This document shows, piece after piece, positions 8,370 through 17,408 of a stretch of 64,000 nt of DNA. The stretch comes from Clostridia bacterium (GTDB lineage Bacteria > Bacillota > Clostridia > Saccharofermentanales > Saccharofermentanaceae), in contig JAKSRG010000009.1 in NCBI GenBank assembly GCA_024403735.1, positions 1 to 64,000 on the forward strand, written 5' to 3'. The first letter of the stretch is position 1. The number at the start of each line of letters is the position of its first letter. The translations under genes were made by a program, and so were the position numbers. The notes under the pieces are model-generated. The model was not told the origin of the DNA and did not search any database. It saw only the letters and a program-made list of their open reading frames with translations.

Positions 8370-9041
8370 ATGCCATATGAGAATCCTGTTAAAAAGATAA
8401 TTCCTAGTAAACTGGAGACTGGAGTACAGAAGTTCCTATATAAGCATGTAGGACCACATATTCCAAAGAGTATGACACCTAATCAGGTGACATTTATTGG
8501 AGCTATGGGTTGTTTGTTCGCTGTAATTTGTGCGTTCCTAACTAATATATCTGTATTCTTTTTTATCGGTACTATTGTTGGATTACTAGTGCATCTTATT
8601 GCAGATGATCTTGATGGATATGTAGCTAGATCTAGAGGAATGTCATCTAAGGAAGGAGCATTCTTTGATCTTACAGTGGATGTTCTTTTTACAACATTTC
8701 TTATGATTGCACTTGGTTTCTCACCATATGCCAATATGTACGTAATGGTTTTTGCTGTTCCTGTGTATGGTGTCATAAATGTAACTATGATGAACTACAT
8801 CATTTACTATAATGAGTTCCTTTTTCCTAGACTAGGACCTATCGAAGCGCATATTACGTACGCAATGATTTGCATACTAAGTATGATTTTCTCAGACAAT
8901 GTTCTATTTGAATTATTTGGACAGGAATTCCATATTGCGGATGTTGTTATTGCTATTGGATTGGTGATGATGTATTTCGAGATGTTCAGATTGAAGATTA
9001 ATCTGTTTAACCGCCTTAAGAGAGATGGTTCTAATGAATAA
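8370..9041 (+). CDS. CDP-alcohol phosphatidyltransferase family membrane enzyme
   Basis: Integral membrane enzyme that transfers a substituted phosphate from a CDP- or CMP-linked donor to an alcohol. The complete family signature is present: D79, D82, G83, A86, R87, G96, D100 and D104 in the D-x2-DG-x2-AR-x8-G-x3-D-x3-D pattern. About six membrane helices are seen in 223 residues, normal for the family. The N-terminal PKSMTPNQVTFIG resembles choline/ethanolamine phosphotransferases, which use diacylglycerol and a CDP-headgroup. With a phosphonate-activating fusion protein in the same operon, the likely donor is a CMP-phosphonate and the product a phosphonolipid. That substrate is inference. 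Confidence 0.9.
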   Translation: MPYENPVKKIIPSKLETGVQKFLYKHVGPHIPKSMTPNQVTFIGAMGCLFAVICAFLTNISVFFFIGTIVGLLVHLIADDLDGYVARSRGMSSKEGAFFDLTVDVLFTTFLMIALGFSPYANMYVMVFAVPVYGVINVTMMNYIIYYNEFLFPRLGPIEAHITYAMICILSMIFSDNVLFELFGQEFHIADVVIAIGLVMMYFEMFRLKINLFNRLKRDGSNE

Positions 9042-9645
9042 GATATATGTTGTATTGATCAAAGCACACACTGGTCTTGGTTCAATTGCTCGTAAACTTA
9101 AGGGGTTCGAGTATACTCATGTTGCTGTTTGTTTGGACGACAAATTCCAGGATTTCTACACTTTTTCTAGACGTAAGCATTATCTTCCTGCTGATTCTGG
9201 ATTTATGGTTGAGAAGAGGGATTACTATGCTTTTGGCGAGCATCAGGATTTTAAGACGCGTGTTTTCGAGATGGTCGTTCCTGATGAGAATTATTCGAAA
9301 ATACTGTCTTTCATCGAAGAGTGTAGAAGTGATGAAGAGATGCTTTTTAATGTGATATCAATGGTGTTCATGCCTTGCGAGATTTATAAATCTCATAATT
9401 GTATGACATTTACCGCAAAAATCATTGAACTTAGTGGTTTAATAAATCTCCCAAAAGTTTATTATAAGATGCGTCTTAAAGATATTGATAGTGTGTTGAG
9501 ACCATATGTGTATAGTGAAGGGCTGATGGATAGACAGCCTTCCGCGCATTACGATGAATATATGCAGAAGTACAATATAGTTACTAAAGTTGTGAGGACG
9601 GTTAAATTGTTTGGTCGTCTTGTGGGTAGAATGTTTACCAAATAG
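9034..9645 (+). CDS. Permuted NlpC/P60 (LRAT/YiiX-like) papain-fold protein
   Basis: Unrecognised protein of 203 residues. Start at 9034 overlaps the end of the previous gene by 8 bases. YTHVAVCLDD near residue 27 and SHNCMTFTAKIIE near residue 122 give a His early and an Asn-Cys later. That is the order of the circularly permuted NlpC/P60 fold, and the HNC segment is reminiscent of LRAT-type lipid acyltransferases and of YiiX hydrolases. No signal peptide or clear membrane helix is visible. Its place in a lipid operon fits a Cys-dependent acyl transfer or amidase step. The fold is a moderate call and the reaction is unknown. Confidence 0.6.
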   Translation: MNKIYVVLIKAHTGLGSIARKLKGFEYTHVAVCLDDKFQDFYTFSRRKHYLPADSGFMVEKRDYYAFGEHQDFKTRVFEMVVPDENYSKILSFIEECRSDEEMLFNVISMVFMPCEIYKSHNCMTFTAKIIELSGLINLPKVYYKMRLKDIDSVLRPYVYSEGLMDRQPSAHYDEYMQKYNIVTKVVRTVKLFGRLVGRMFTK

Positions 9646-9691
9646 GATTTTTAGTATAGTCTATATTGTAGTTTGGTTTAGGAGAGATAGA

Positions 9692-10375
9692 ATGCTTTTC
9701 GAATTGCTTTTGAAAGGTTTGTTAATAGGTATAATGCTCGGAGTTCCTGCAGGTGCGATTGGAGCTCTTACAATTCAGAGAACTATAGATAGTGGACTAA
9801 AGGGTGGATTTATTTCAGGTGCAGGATCATGTACTGCTGATCTTATTTTTGCTGCTATTGGTGTATTTGGTGTATCGATTATTTCTGATTTCCTTATTAA
9901 GAATGAAGCGATTATTGAGATTGTAGGCGGACTTCTTATTGGTATTTTGGGTGTAACGATTATTTTTAAGAAGAAAGAATTGAAGACTAATAAGACTAGA
10001 AAACTAGAGGCGAAGCTCGATTCTAAGATTGAATCTAAGTTTGAAGATAAGCCAGGTGGAAACTATGTTATCTACTATTTCTCATCTTTTGCTGCAGCAA
10101 TTTTGAACCCTGCAACAATGGTTGCTTTTATGGTTGCTTTCACATCATTTGATTTAACAGATCTTGATAAGATGTCAAATGCGGTTGTGCTCATCATTAG
10201 TATTGTTATTGGTACTTTCACTTGGTGGGTAATTTTGTGTGGACTTATATCTATTTTTAGGAATAAAATTAATAATAAAACTTATAAAATGATTAACTAC
10301 GTATTAGGTTCTTTGGTGTTGGTATTTGGTTTGGTAATCATTATCCAGGGCATCGTGGGTGTTGTTAGAGCTTAA
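9692..10375 (+). CDS. LysE/RhtB-family exporter
   Basis: Membrane transporter of 227 residues with about six helices. It opens with LLKGLLIGIMLGVPAGAIGALTIQRT, matching the GxxxGxxPGP-type first helix of the LysE superfamily, and has the later SFAAAILNPATMVAF repeat. Start at 9692 follows AGGAGAGATAGA; the longer reading frame upstream lacks a site. The family exports amino acids and similar small zwitterions. In this operon it could move a phosphonate or headgroup precursor, but nothing in the sequence shows the cargo. Confidence 0.8.
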   Translation: MLFELLLKGLLIGIMLGVPAGAIGALTIQRTIDSGLKGGFISGAGSCTADLIFAAIGVFGVSIISDFLIKNEAIIEIVGGLLIGILGVTIIFKKKELKTNKTRKLEAKLDSKIESKFEDKPGGNYVIYYFSSFAAAILNPATMVAFMVAFTSFDLTDLDKMSNAVVLIISIVIGTFTWWVILCGLISIFRNKINNKTYKMINYVLGSLVLVFGLVIIIQGIVGVVRA

Positions 10376-10406
10376 GAAGTAGCGGTTCATAGTTTGAGGG
10401 GGAATT

Positions 10407-12413
10407 ATGAAGGCTCTTATCCTTAATTCAGGGTTGGGACATAGAATGGGCGTTCTTACATCAGAGCATCCAAAATGTATGACAGAGATTTCATCTGTCG
10501 AGACAATACTTAGTAGACAGCTAAAGCTTATTAAAGAGGCTGGCATTAATGATGTTGTTATGACTACTGGTTATTACGACCAGGTACTTATTGATTATTG
10601 TAATTCCCTTGAATTGGAATTGAATTTTACATTCGTTAAAAATCCAATCTACGACAAGACAAATTATATTTACTCTATCTACTGTGCAAGAGAATATCTT
10701 GATGATGATATTTTGCTCATGCATGGTGATCTTGTTTTCGAGTACGAGGTATTAGAAACATTACTTAACCATAGTGGTTCCTGTATGAAGGTCAGCTCCA
10801 CAATTCCTCTCCCAGAGAAGGATTTCAAGGCTGTAATCAAAGATGGAATGGTTACTAAGGTTGGTATTGAATTCTTTGATGATGCGATGGAAGCACAGGC
10901 TCTGTATAAGCTTAACAGAGATGATTTCAGCGTTTGGATGGGAAAGATTGTTGAGTTCTGCGAGTCTGATAAGACTAACTGTTATGCAGAAGTAGCACTT
11001 AACGAAGTATCTGAAGGTGTTCATATTCATGCTGTTGATGTTCAGGATAAGCTCTGTACAGAGATTGATACTCCTGAGGACTTGGCAGTAGTAGCTGAGC
11101 GTGTAAAAGAGATTAATAACAGAACTGTATATATGGTTTTCTCTACAGATACAGTTCATAGTGGACATATTGCTATTATCAAAAAGGCTGCTAGATACGG
11201 TAAGCTTATTGTAGGTGTATTGTCAGATAATGTAGTTGCTAGTTATAAGAGATTTCCACTTCTTCCATGTGAAGAGAGAGTTAGCTTGTTCAAGGCAATC
11301 TCAGGTGTTCACAAAGTAGTTGTTCAGGACACTTTGTCATATGTAGATAACCTCAATAAGTATAAGCCTGATGTTGTCGTTCATGGTGATGACTGGGTAG
11401 AAGGATTCCAAAAGCCAATCAGAGAAGAAGTTATCAAGACACTTGAGACATATGGTGGAAGATTAGTTGAATTCCCATACTCAAAAGATTCTAAGTATGA
11501 TGAGCTCGACAAGGTAGCAAGACAGCAGCTATCAATGCCATATTATAGACGTGGAAGACTTAAGAAGCTCATTAACATGAAGGGTCTTGTAACTGCTATT
11601 GAGGCTCATAGTGGTATTACTGGTCTTATTGCTGAGAAGACTACTGTTCTTCAGGATGGTAAAACATATCAGTTCGATGCAATGTGGATTTCTTCTCTTT
11701 GTGATAGTACTGCAAAGGGTAAGCCAGATATTGAGCTCGTTGATATGACATCTAGATTCAGAACAATTGATGACATATTGGAAGTTACTACTAAGCCTAT
11801 TATATTTGATGGTGATACAGGTGGACTTACAGAGCACTTTGTATACACAGTAAGAACACTCGAGCGTATGGGTGTATCTATGGTTATTATTGAAGATAAG
11901 ACTGGTCTTAAGAAGAATTCACTTTTTGGAACAGAAGTTAAACAGACACAGGATTCAATCGAGAATTTCTGCGAGAAAATTAGAGCTGGTAAGAAGGCTC
12001 AGAAAACAGAAGAGTTCATGATTTGTGCTCGTATTGAGAGTCTTATCCTCGAACAGGGTATGGATGATGCGATTACTAGAGCTAGAGCTTTCGTTGGCGC
12101 TGGTGCCGATGCGATTATGATTCACTCACGTAAGAAGGATCCTGCTGAGATTATCGAGTTTATTAAGATATTCAGAAGTGAAGATAAAGTAACACCAATC
12201 GTTCTTGTTCCTACTTCATTTAATAGTGTTTATGAAGAAGAGTTTAAGGCAATGGGTGCTAATGTGATTATCTACGCTAATCAGCTCACAAGAACTGGAT
12301 TCCCTGCTATGCAGAATGCAGCAAAGACTATTCTTACAAACCACAGAGCGAAGGAATGTGATGAGATGTGTATGTCTATAAAGGACATTATCACTTTAAT
12401 CCCAGAAGAGTAA
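10407..12413 (+). CDS. Trifunctional nucleotidyltransferase / cytidylyltransferase-like / phosphoenolpyruvate mutase
   Basis: Fusion protein of 668 residues. Residues 1-235 are a sugar-nucleotide-type NTP transferase (LNSGLGHRMGVLTSEHPKCM at 6-25), similar to phosphocholine or phosphonate cytidylyltransferases. Residues 245-375 are a TagD/ECT-type cytidylyltransferase-like domain with the HxGH motif HSGH at 251-254; its C-terminal ISTT-like motif is not obvious. Residues 385-668 are PEP mutase, with the diagnostic EDK-x5-NS motif at 496-505, which separates true mutases from isocitrate-lyase-like relatives. It converts PEP to phosphonopyruvate and probably activates the finished phosphonate with CMP. 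Phosphonopyruvate is unstable unless pulled forward, which the decarboxylase two genes downstream would do. Two nucleotidyltransferase-type domains on one mutase is unusual. Confidence 0.92.
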   Translation: MKALILNSGLGHRMGVLTSEHPKCMTEISSVETILSRQLKLIKEAGINDVVMTTGYYDQVLIDYCNSLELELNFTFVKNPIYDKTNYIYSIYCAREYLDDDILLMHGDLVFEYEVLETLLNHSGSCMKVSSTIPLPEKDFKAVIKDGMVTKVGIEFFDDAMEAQALYKLNRDDFSVWMGKIVEFCESDKTNCYAEVALNEVSEGVHIHAVDVQDKLCTEIDTPEDLAVVAERVKEINNRTVYMVFSTDTVHSGHIAIIKKAARYGKLIVGVLSDNVVASYKRFPLLPCEERVSLFKAISGVHKVVVQDTLSYVDNLNKYKPDVVVHGDDWVEGFQKPIREEVIKTLETYGGRLVEFPYSKDSKYDELDKVARQQLSMPYYRRGRLKKLINMKGLVTAIEAHSGITGLIAEKTTVLQDGKTYQFDAMWISSLCDSTAKGKPDIELVDMTSRFRTIDDILEVTTKPIIFDGDTGGLTEHFVYTVRTLERMGVSMVIIEDKTGLKKNSLFGTEVKQTQDSIENFCEKIRAGKKAQKTEEFMICARIESLILEQGMDDAITRARAFVGAGADAIMIHSRKKDPAEIIEFIKIFRSEDKVTPIVLVPTSFNSVYEEEFKAMGANVIIYANQLTRTGFPAMQNAAKTILTNHRAKECDEMCMSIKDIITLIPEE

Positions 12414-12414
12414 T

Positions 12415-13485
12415 ATGCTTGAACTTGGTGGAATTATAGGTAACGGTAAATTAAGTTTGTTGAATGACGTGCTCGCTGAATTAGAAGTAAGTAAGCTCTT
12501 GTTTGTTCATGGCAAATCTTATTCCAAACTTCAGTTAGATGATTTGTTAGATCTAAAGGTGGATTATGTTGAGTTTACTGAGTTTACTCCTAATCCAGAT
12601 GTAGTAGATATTAAGAAAGGTCTCGATATATTTCTTAAAGAGAATTGCGATGCTATCCTTGTAATAGGTGGCGGAAGTGCTATCGATGTTGCTAAGACAA
12701 TTAAGTTATATAGTGGTAAGGATATTCCACTTATTGCTTCTCCTACGACTGCTGGATCTGGTAGTGAAGTAACTAGATATGCGGCTGTATATAAGGACGG
12801 TGTTAAGCAGTCGCTTACTGATGATAAGATGATATCGGACTTTTATATTCTTGATGGTAACACAATTAAGTCTTTGCCTATCTATCACAAGAAAGCTTCA
12901 TTAATGGATGCTCTATGCCAGGCCATAGAATCAATGTGGTCTGTTAATTCCAATGATATAAGTAAAGGATATTCTAAAGACGCTATCCAAGAGATAATGA
13001 GCCTTTATAAGTCATATATCTACGATAACGATTTTGATGTATATCCAAGGATTATGGCGGCTGCTAATCTTGCAGGTAAGGCGATATCAATCACTCAGAC
13101 TACATCAGCACATGCAATGAGTTATAAATTGACTACTATGTATGGAATTGCACATGGGCATGCGGTTATGAGTTGTATCCCATATATTTGGGATTATATG
13201 ATTGATAATCTTGATAAGTGTATTGATCCGCGTGGTAGGGATTATGTGCAGGGTGTTTTCGATGAGATTGCAGATTTGTTAGAAGTAAATACTCCTAAGG
13301 ATGCGGCAGAATTCCTACGAAGACTATATAATGAATTAGAGTTGGATAAACCTTCAACTATTAATGAGAATGACATTAATGAATTGGCTTCTTCTGTTAA
13401 TTTGACGAGACTTAGGAATAATCCAGTTGAGTTGGATGAAGAAGCACTAACAATGCTATATCGAAAGATTGTGACTATTAAGTGA
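12415..13485 (+). CDS. Iron-containing alcohol dehydrogenase, probable phosphonoacetaldehyde reductase
   Basis: Group III (Fe-type) alcohol dehydrogenase of 356 residues. GGGSAIDVAK binds the nucleotide, SPTTAGSGSE follows, and the metal site lies in DALCQAIES, SAHAMSYKL and AHGHAVM. It sits one base after the PEP mutase gene and just before phosphonopyruvate decarboxylase. In known phosphonate pathways this enzyme reduces phosphonoacetaldehyde to 2-hydroxyethylphosphonate. No aminotransferase is encoded nearby, which favours hydroxyethyl- over aminoethylphosphonate as the product. Confidence 0.85.
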   Translation: MLELGGIIGNGKLSLLNDVLAELEVSKLLFVHGKSYSKLQLDDLLDLKVDYVEFTEFTPNPDVVDIKKGLDIFLKENCDAILVIGGGSAIDVAKTIKLYSGKDIPLIASPTTAGSGSEVTRYAAVYKDGVKQSLTDDKMISDFYILDGNTIKSLPIYHKKASLMDALCQAIESMWSVNSNDISKGYSKDAIQEIMSLYKSYIYDNDFDVYPRIMAAANLAGKAISITQTTSAHAMSYKLTTMYGIAHGHAVMSCIPYIWDYMIDNLDKCIDPRGRDYVQGVFDEIADLLEVNTPKDAAEFLRRLYNELELDKPSTINENDINELASSVNLTRLRNNPVELDEEALTMLYRKIVTIK

Positions 13486-13494
13486 GGTTAATAT

Positions 13495-14601
13495 ATGAAG
13501 TTGGATTTTCTTAAAGAGTATGATTTTTTCACTGGAGTTCCTGACTCACAGCTTAAGCCATTATGTAACTATTTGATGGCTAATTATGGAATATCTGCTA
13601 ATCATATAATTGCTGCTAATGAGGGTAACTGTTGTGCGCTCGCTACAGGTTATCACCTCGCTACAGGCAAGGTTCCTGTTGTGTATATGCAGAATAGTGG
13701 TATTGGAAATATCATTAATCCAGTTGCTTCACTTATGAATGACAAGGTTTATGCAATTCCTTGTATTTTTGTAGTTGGTTATAGAGGTGAGCCTGGTGTT
13801 CATGACGAACCACAGCATATTTATCAGGGTGAAGTTACAATTAAGCTCCTCGAGGATATGGATATCAGAACTTTTGTTATCTCTAAGGACACAACGGAAG
13901 AGGAAGTAGCTAATCAGCTCGAGGCGTGGAAGCCTTTATTAGATAGTGGTAAGCAGGTTGCTTTTGTAGTTCGTAAGGGTGCATTGGAGTTCGATGGCAA
14001 GGTTAAGTATCAGAACGATAATGAGATGATTAGAGAAGAGATTATTAATCATATTGTTAAGGTGTCTGGAACTGATCCAATTGTATCTACTACAGGTAAA
14101 GCATCTAGAGAACTTTTTGAGATTCGTGAAGCTAATAATCAGGGTCATAAGTATGACTTCTTAACAGTAGGTTCAATGGGTCATAGTTCATCTATTGCGC
14201 TCGAGATTGCTCTTACTAAGAAAGATAAGAGAATCTGGTGTGTTGATGGTGATGGCGCGCTCCTTATGCATATGGGTTCACTAGCTTTAGTAGGTGCGAA
14301 CTGTCCTGATAATTTTATTCATGTGATTATTAATAATGGCGCTCATGAGACAGTTGGAGGAATGCCTACTGTTGCATCAAAGATTGATATTCCAGCAATT
14401 GCTAAGGCCTGTGGTTATAAGAATACTATTAGTGTAGCGACATATGATGAGCTCGATAAGGCACTCGCTATAGCTAGAGAAGCGAACTGTCTTACTCTCA
14501 TTGAGGCTAAATGTAATATTGGTGCTAGAGACGATCTTGGTAGACCAACTACAACACCTATCGAGAACAAGATTGGCTTCATGGAAATGCTTAGTGAGTA
14601 A
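13495..14601 (+). CDS. Phosphonopyruvate decarboxylase
   Basis: Thiamine-diphosphate enzyme turning phosphonopyruvate into phosphonoacetaldehyde, the step that makes the PEP mutase reaction irreversible. The single 368-residue chain begins with FFTGVPDSQLKPLCNYL and has AANEGNCCALATGY (the catalytic Glu region), an MQNSGIGNIINP loop and a C-terminal TPP motif VDGDGALLMHMGSL. It is the typical size for Ppd and shorter than acetolactate synthases because the middle domain is missing. It closes the operon, followed by a terminator at 14649. Confidence 0.94.
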   Translation: MKLDFLKEYDFFTGVPDSQLKPLCNYLMANYGISANHIIAANEGNCCALATGYHLATGKVPVVYMQNSGIGNIINPVASLMNDKVYAIPCIFVVGYRGEPGVHDEPQHIYQGEVTIKLLEDMDIRTFVISKDTTEEEVANQLEAWKPLLDSGKQVAFVVRKGALEFDGKVKYQNDNEMIREEIINHIVKVSGTDPIVSTTGKASRELFEIREANNQGHKYDFLTVGSMGHSSSIALEIALTKKDKRIWCVDGDGALLMHMGSLALVGANCPDNFIHVIINNGAHETVGGMPTVASKIDIPAIAKACGYKNTISVATYDELDKALAIAREANCLTLIEAKCNIGARDDLGRPTTTPIENKIGFMEMLSE

Positions 14602-14648
14602 TCACGAATTATCGAATTAGACATAGTATTTTTTTAGTTTTGGGAAAC

Positions 14649-14682
14649 AGCGTGTCATTAATATGTGGCACGCTATTTTGTT
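14649..14682 (+). terminator. Terminator of the phosphonate/lipid operon
   Basis: A 9-bp stem (14649-14657 with 14666-14674, one G-T pair) is followed by ATTTTGTTATTT. It marks the end of the operon that begins at 6359. Confidence 0.8.
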
Positions 14683-14744
14683 ATTTCTGTTTGTTTATGT
14701 GAACGAATAATGAGATAATTAATACGTTTGGTGGAGGTGCAATT

Positions 14745-15521
14745 ATGATCTTTTACTTTAGTGGAACTGGTAATTCAAAATATATTGCTTCTTGTTTAGC
14801 AGAGCGTTTTGGAGACAGCCTAATAGAGATTACTGATAAGCTCAATAGCACACATGATACATACACACTAAAGGATGATGAGCGTGTAGGAATTGTATCT
14901 CCAGTATATTGGTATGGACTTCCTAAAGAGGTAATGAGATTCGCTAAGCAAGTAGTATTCAAGAACTATAAGAACCAGTACATATATTGTTTTGCTACCT
15001 ATGGTGGTTCAGCTGGTAAGTTTGCTGAACAGCTCCAAGATATACTGTTATATCGTGGATATAATTTGAGTGGTAAGTATGGTGTAAAGATGGCTGATAA
15101 TTACATTTTGGGATACGCACCAGATCCTCCAGAGAAGCAGATAGAGATTAATAGTGAAGCTATTAAAGTAATGAAAACTTATCTATGTCGAATTGAAGCT
15201 AGAGAAACTGCTAACCTCATTAAGAGAGGAGCAATGGCATTTGTGGCTCCATTTATTAGACCGATTTATGAGAAGGGTGATCTAACATCTAAATTTTACG
15301 TAACGGATAAATGTCTAGCTTGTGGAATATGTAGTAAAGGGTGCCCATGTGGTGCTATAGCTCCTGTAGAAAAAATAGATGACAAGCCAGTATGGGACAA
15401 TAATAAGTGCTCACAGTGCTTAAGGTGTCTTCATTCTTGTCCTGTGGAAGCTATTCAGTATGGTAAGAAAACGATTAATCGTGCGAGATACCTATTTGAT
15501 GAGTCAAAGATTAAATATTAA
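14745..15521 (+). CDS. EFR1-type flavodoxin/ferredoxin electron carrier
   Basis: Protein of 258 residues joining an N-terminal flavodoxin-like domain (FYFSGTGNSKYIA, FMN phosphate loop; SPVYWYGLP) to a C-terminal 2[4Fe-4S] ferredoxin domain (CLACGICSKGCPCGAI and CSQCLRCLHSCPVEAI, from about residue 190). This is the EFRO1/EFR1 family of anaerobe redox carriers with unknown partners. GGTGGAGG lies upstream of the start. It seems monocistronic or weakly linked to the GH36 gene 25 bases downstream. Confidence 0.85.
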   Translation: MIFYFSGTGNSKYIASCLAERFGDSLIEITDKLNSTHDTYTLKDDERVGIVSPVYWYGLPKEVMRFAKQVVFKNYKNQYIYCFATYGGSAGKFAEQLQDILLYRGYNLSGKYGVKMADNYILGYAPDPPEKQIEINSEAIKVMKTYLCRIEARETANLIKRGAMAFVAPFIRPIYEKGDLTSKFYVTDKCLACGICSKGCPCGAIAPVEKIDDKPVWDNNKCSQCLRCLHSCPVEAIQYGKKTINRARYLFDESKIKY

Positions 15522-15546
15522 CGAATACTGTTAGGGGAAGATTGTT

Positions 15547-17397
15547 ATGAAGCTTAATGAGAATGTTGAATTATTGTCCGAAATGAAGCTTGTAGGTGAT
15601 GCATATACAGGCGCATATACGAACGGTCTTACAATGACTGAGAGCCAGACGATGGACAATATGGAAAAGGTTAGAAATGATGACGAAGAAGTCGCATTTG
15701 TGAATAAAGATAATGTAAGTCTTAGATTGCTTAAGGATAATCAGATAGACTATATGAGAGTGAAATCTGAAGTTAGTAATAAGAGCGATAAGCCAATTAA
15801 GATTGAGATGCTCTCAACATTTGTACTCAAGAAAGTCAAGGCAGACAAAGTTCATAGACTTCAATCTTTCTGGAGTCAGGAAGGTAAGCTTAGAACTGAG
15901 ACTGTAACTGAGCTAATGCTCGAGTCATCATACTGTGGACATGGTGCGAGAATTGAGAAGTTCGGTAGTGTTGGTTCACTACCAGTTAGAAAGTATTTTC
16001 CTTGGCTTGTATTAGAGAACTCTGAAACACATGAGTTCATTGGAATTCAGCTTTATTGTGCTTCTTCATGGCAGATGGAACTCATTGTTAAGTATGACGA
16101 TGTTCTTATGGTTGAAGTTGGTCTTGCAGATCGTGATTATGGTCACTGGATGAAGGAACTTAAGCCAGGTGAAAGTTTTACTACTCCAGAAGCAGTTATT
16201 GTAACTGGTGATAGCATGGAAATAGTATGTGAGAGATTGGTTAGGGCGCAAAGACCTAATATTTCTCCTGTTGATGAAGGCATGCCTATCGCATTCAACG
16301 AGTACTGTGCTACATGGGGTGATCCTACTTTTGAGAGCGTAAGTAAGGCATGCGAGAAAATTGCAGGTAAGGGATTTAAGTATTTCACAATCGATAGTGG
16401 TTGGTATGCCGCTAAGGAGAACTGGTGGACAAGAATTGGCGATTGGGAGATCAATGAAGATAGATTCCCTGGTGGACTTAAGCCAACATGTGATCTTGTT
16501 AGATCTCATGGAATGATCCCTGGTATTTGGTTCGAACTAGAAAGTATAGGTTCAGCTTGCAAGTACTACGATAAGACTGAGTATCTTCTCTGTAAGGATG
16601 GCTATCCTATTCAGGTTGGTGATAGAAGATTCTGGGATATGGAGAATCCATTCGTAATTGAATACTTGAGTGAGAAAGTTATTAAGATGCTCAAGGATAA
16701 CGGTTTTGGTTACGTTAAGATTGACTATAACGATGATCTTGGTATTGGCGTTGATGATGAAGAAGGCTTAGGCGAAGGATTAAGAAAGCGAATTAGAGCT
16801 ACACAGAAGTTCTTTGAGAAGATTAGAGAAGAGATACCTGATATCGTAATCGAGAACTGTGCGAGCGGTGGTCATAGATTAGAGCCATCAATGATGGAGA
16901 TTTGCTCACAGGCTAGTTTCTCTGATGCACATGAGACAACTTCTATTCCAATTATTGCAGCTAATCTCCATAGATGTATTCTTCCATCTCAGAGTCAGAT
17001 ATGGGCTGTAATGAGAACAACTGATGATGATAATCGAATTATCTATTCAATTGTTAATACATTCCTTGGAAGAATGTGCATTAGTGGTGATGTTTATGAT
17101 TTGAATGATCATCAGTGGGACCTCATTGAGGAAGGTATGGCATTCTATAACAAGGTATCTCATATTATTGATAAGGGTATGACTACTAGAATAGATACTT
17201 GGTTTGGAAACTATAATCATCCAGAAGGTGAACAGATAGTTATTCGTCGATATGAAGGACAGGAGCTTATCTTGTTCCATAGATTTGAGAAATCGAAGGC
17301 TATGGATATGAGTGTTCTCGAAGGAAAGAAGATTATTGCATCATATGGTAAAGCCGATAGTGACTTTAGCGCGATTGCATATCTTGTTGAAGTTTGA
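15547..17397 (+). CDS. GH36 alpha-galactosidase
   Basis: Cytoplasmic alpha-galactosidase of 616 residues, no signal peptide, expected to release galactose from raffinose-type sugars or galactomannan fragments. An N-terminal beta-sandwich occupies about the first 230 residues. The barrel carries the nucleophile D393 in YVKIDYN, CASGGHRLE, and the acid/base D460 in FSDAHET. The small C-terminal domain ends in AIAYLVEV. Downstream the SGNH esterase starts 11 bases later, consistent with an operon for plant-polysaccharide breakdown. GH36 also includes raffinose synthases and N-acetylgalactosaminidases, but length and motifs favour galactosidase. Confidence 0.88.
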   Translation: MKLNENVELLSEMKLVGDAYTGAYTNGLTMTESQTMDNMEKVRNDDEEVAFVNKDNVSLRLLKDNQIDYMRVKSEVSNKSDKPIKIEMLSTFVLKKVKADKVHRLQSFWSQEGKLRTETVTELMLESSYCGHGARIEKFGSVGSLPVRKYFPWLVLENSETHEFIGIQLYCASSWQMELIVKYDDVLMVEVGLADRDYGHWMKELKPGESFTTPEAVIVTGDSMEIVCERLVRAQRPNISPVDEGMPIAFNEYCATWGDPTFESVSKACEKIAGKGFKYFTIDSGWYAAKENWWTRIGDWEINEDRFPGGLKPTCDLVRSHGMIPGIWFELESIGSACKYYDKTEYLLCKDGYPIQVGDRRFWDMENPFVIEYLSEKVIKMLKDNGFGYVKIDYNDDLGIGVDDEEGLGEGLRKRIRATQKFFEKIREEIPDIVIENCASGGHRLEPSMMEICSQASFSDAHETTSIPIIAANLHRCILPSQSQIWAVMRTTDDDNRIIYSIVNTFLGRMCISGDVYDLNDHQWDLIEEGMAFYNKVSHIIDKGMTTRIDTWFGNYNHPEGEQIVIRRYEGQELILFHRFEKSKAMDMSVLEGKKIIASYGKADSDFSAIAYLVEV

Positions 17398-17408
17398 TGG
17401 AGGTCTAT

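Noticed and set aside
16066..16509. Open frame opposite the alpha-galactosidase
   Set aside because: Antisense shadow of a well supported GH36 gene; no start signal or family match.
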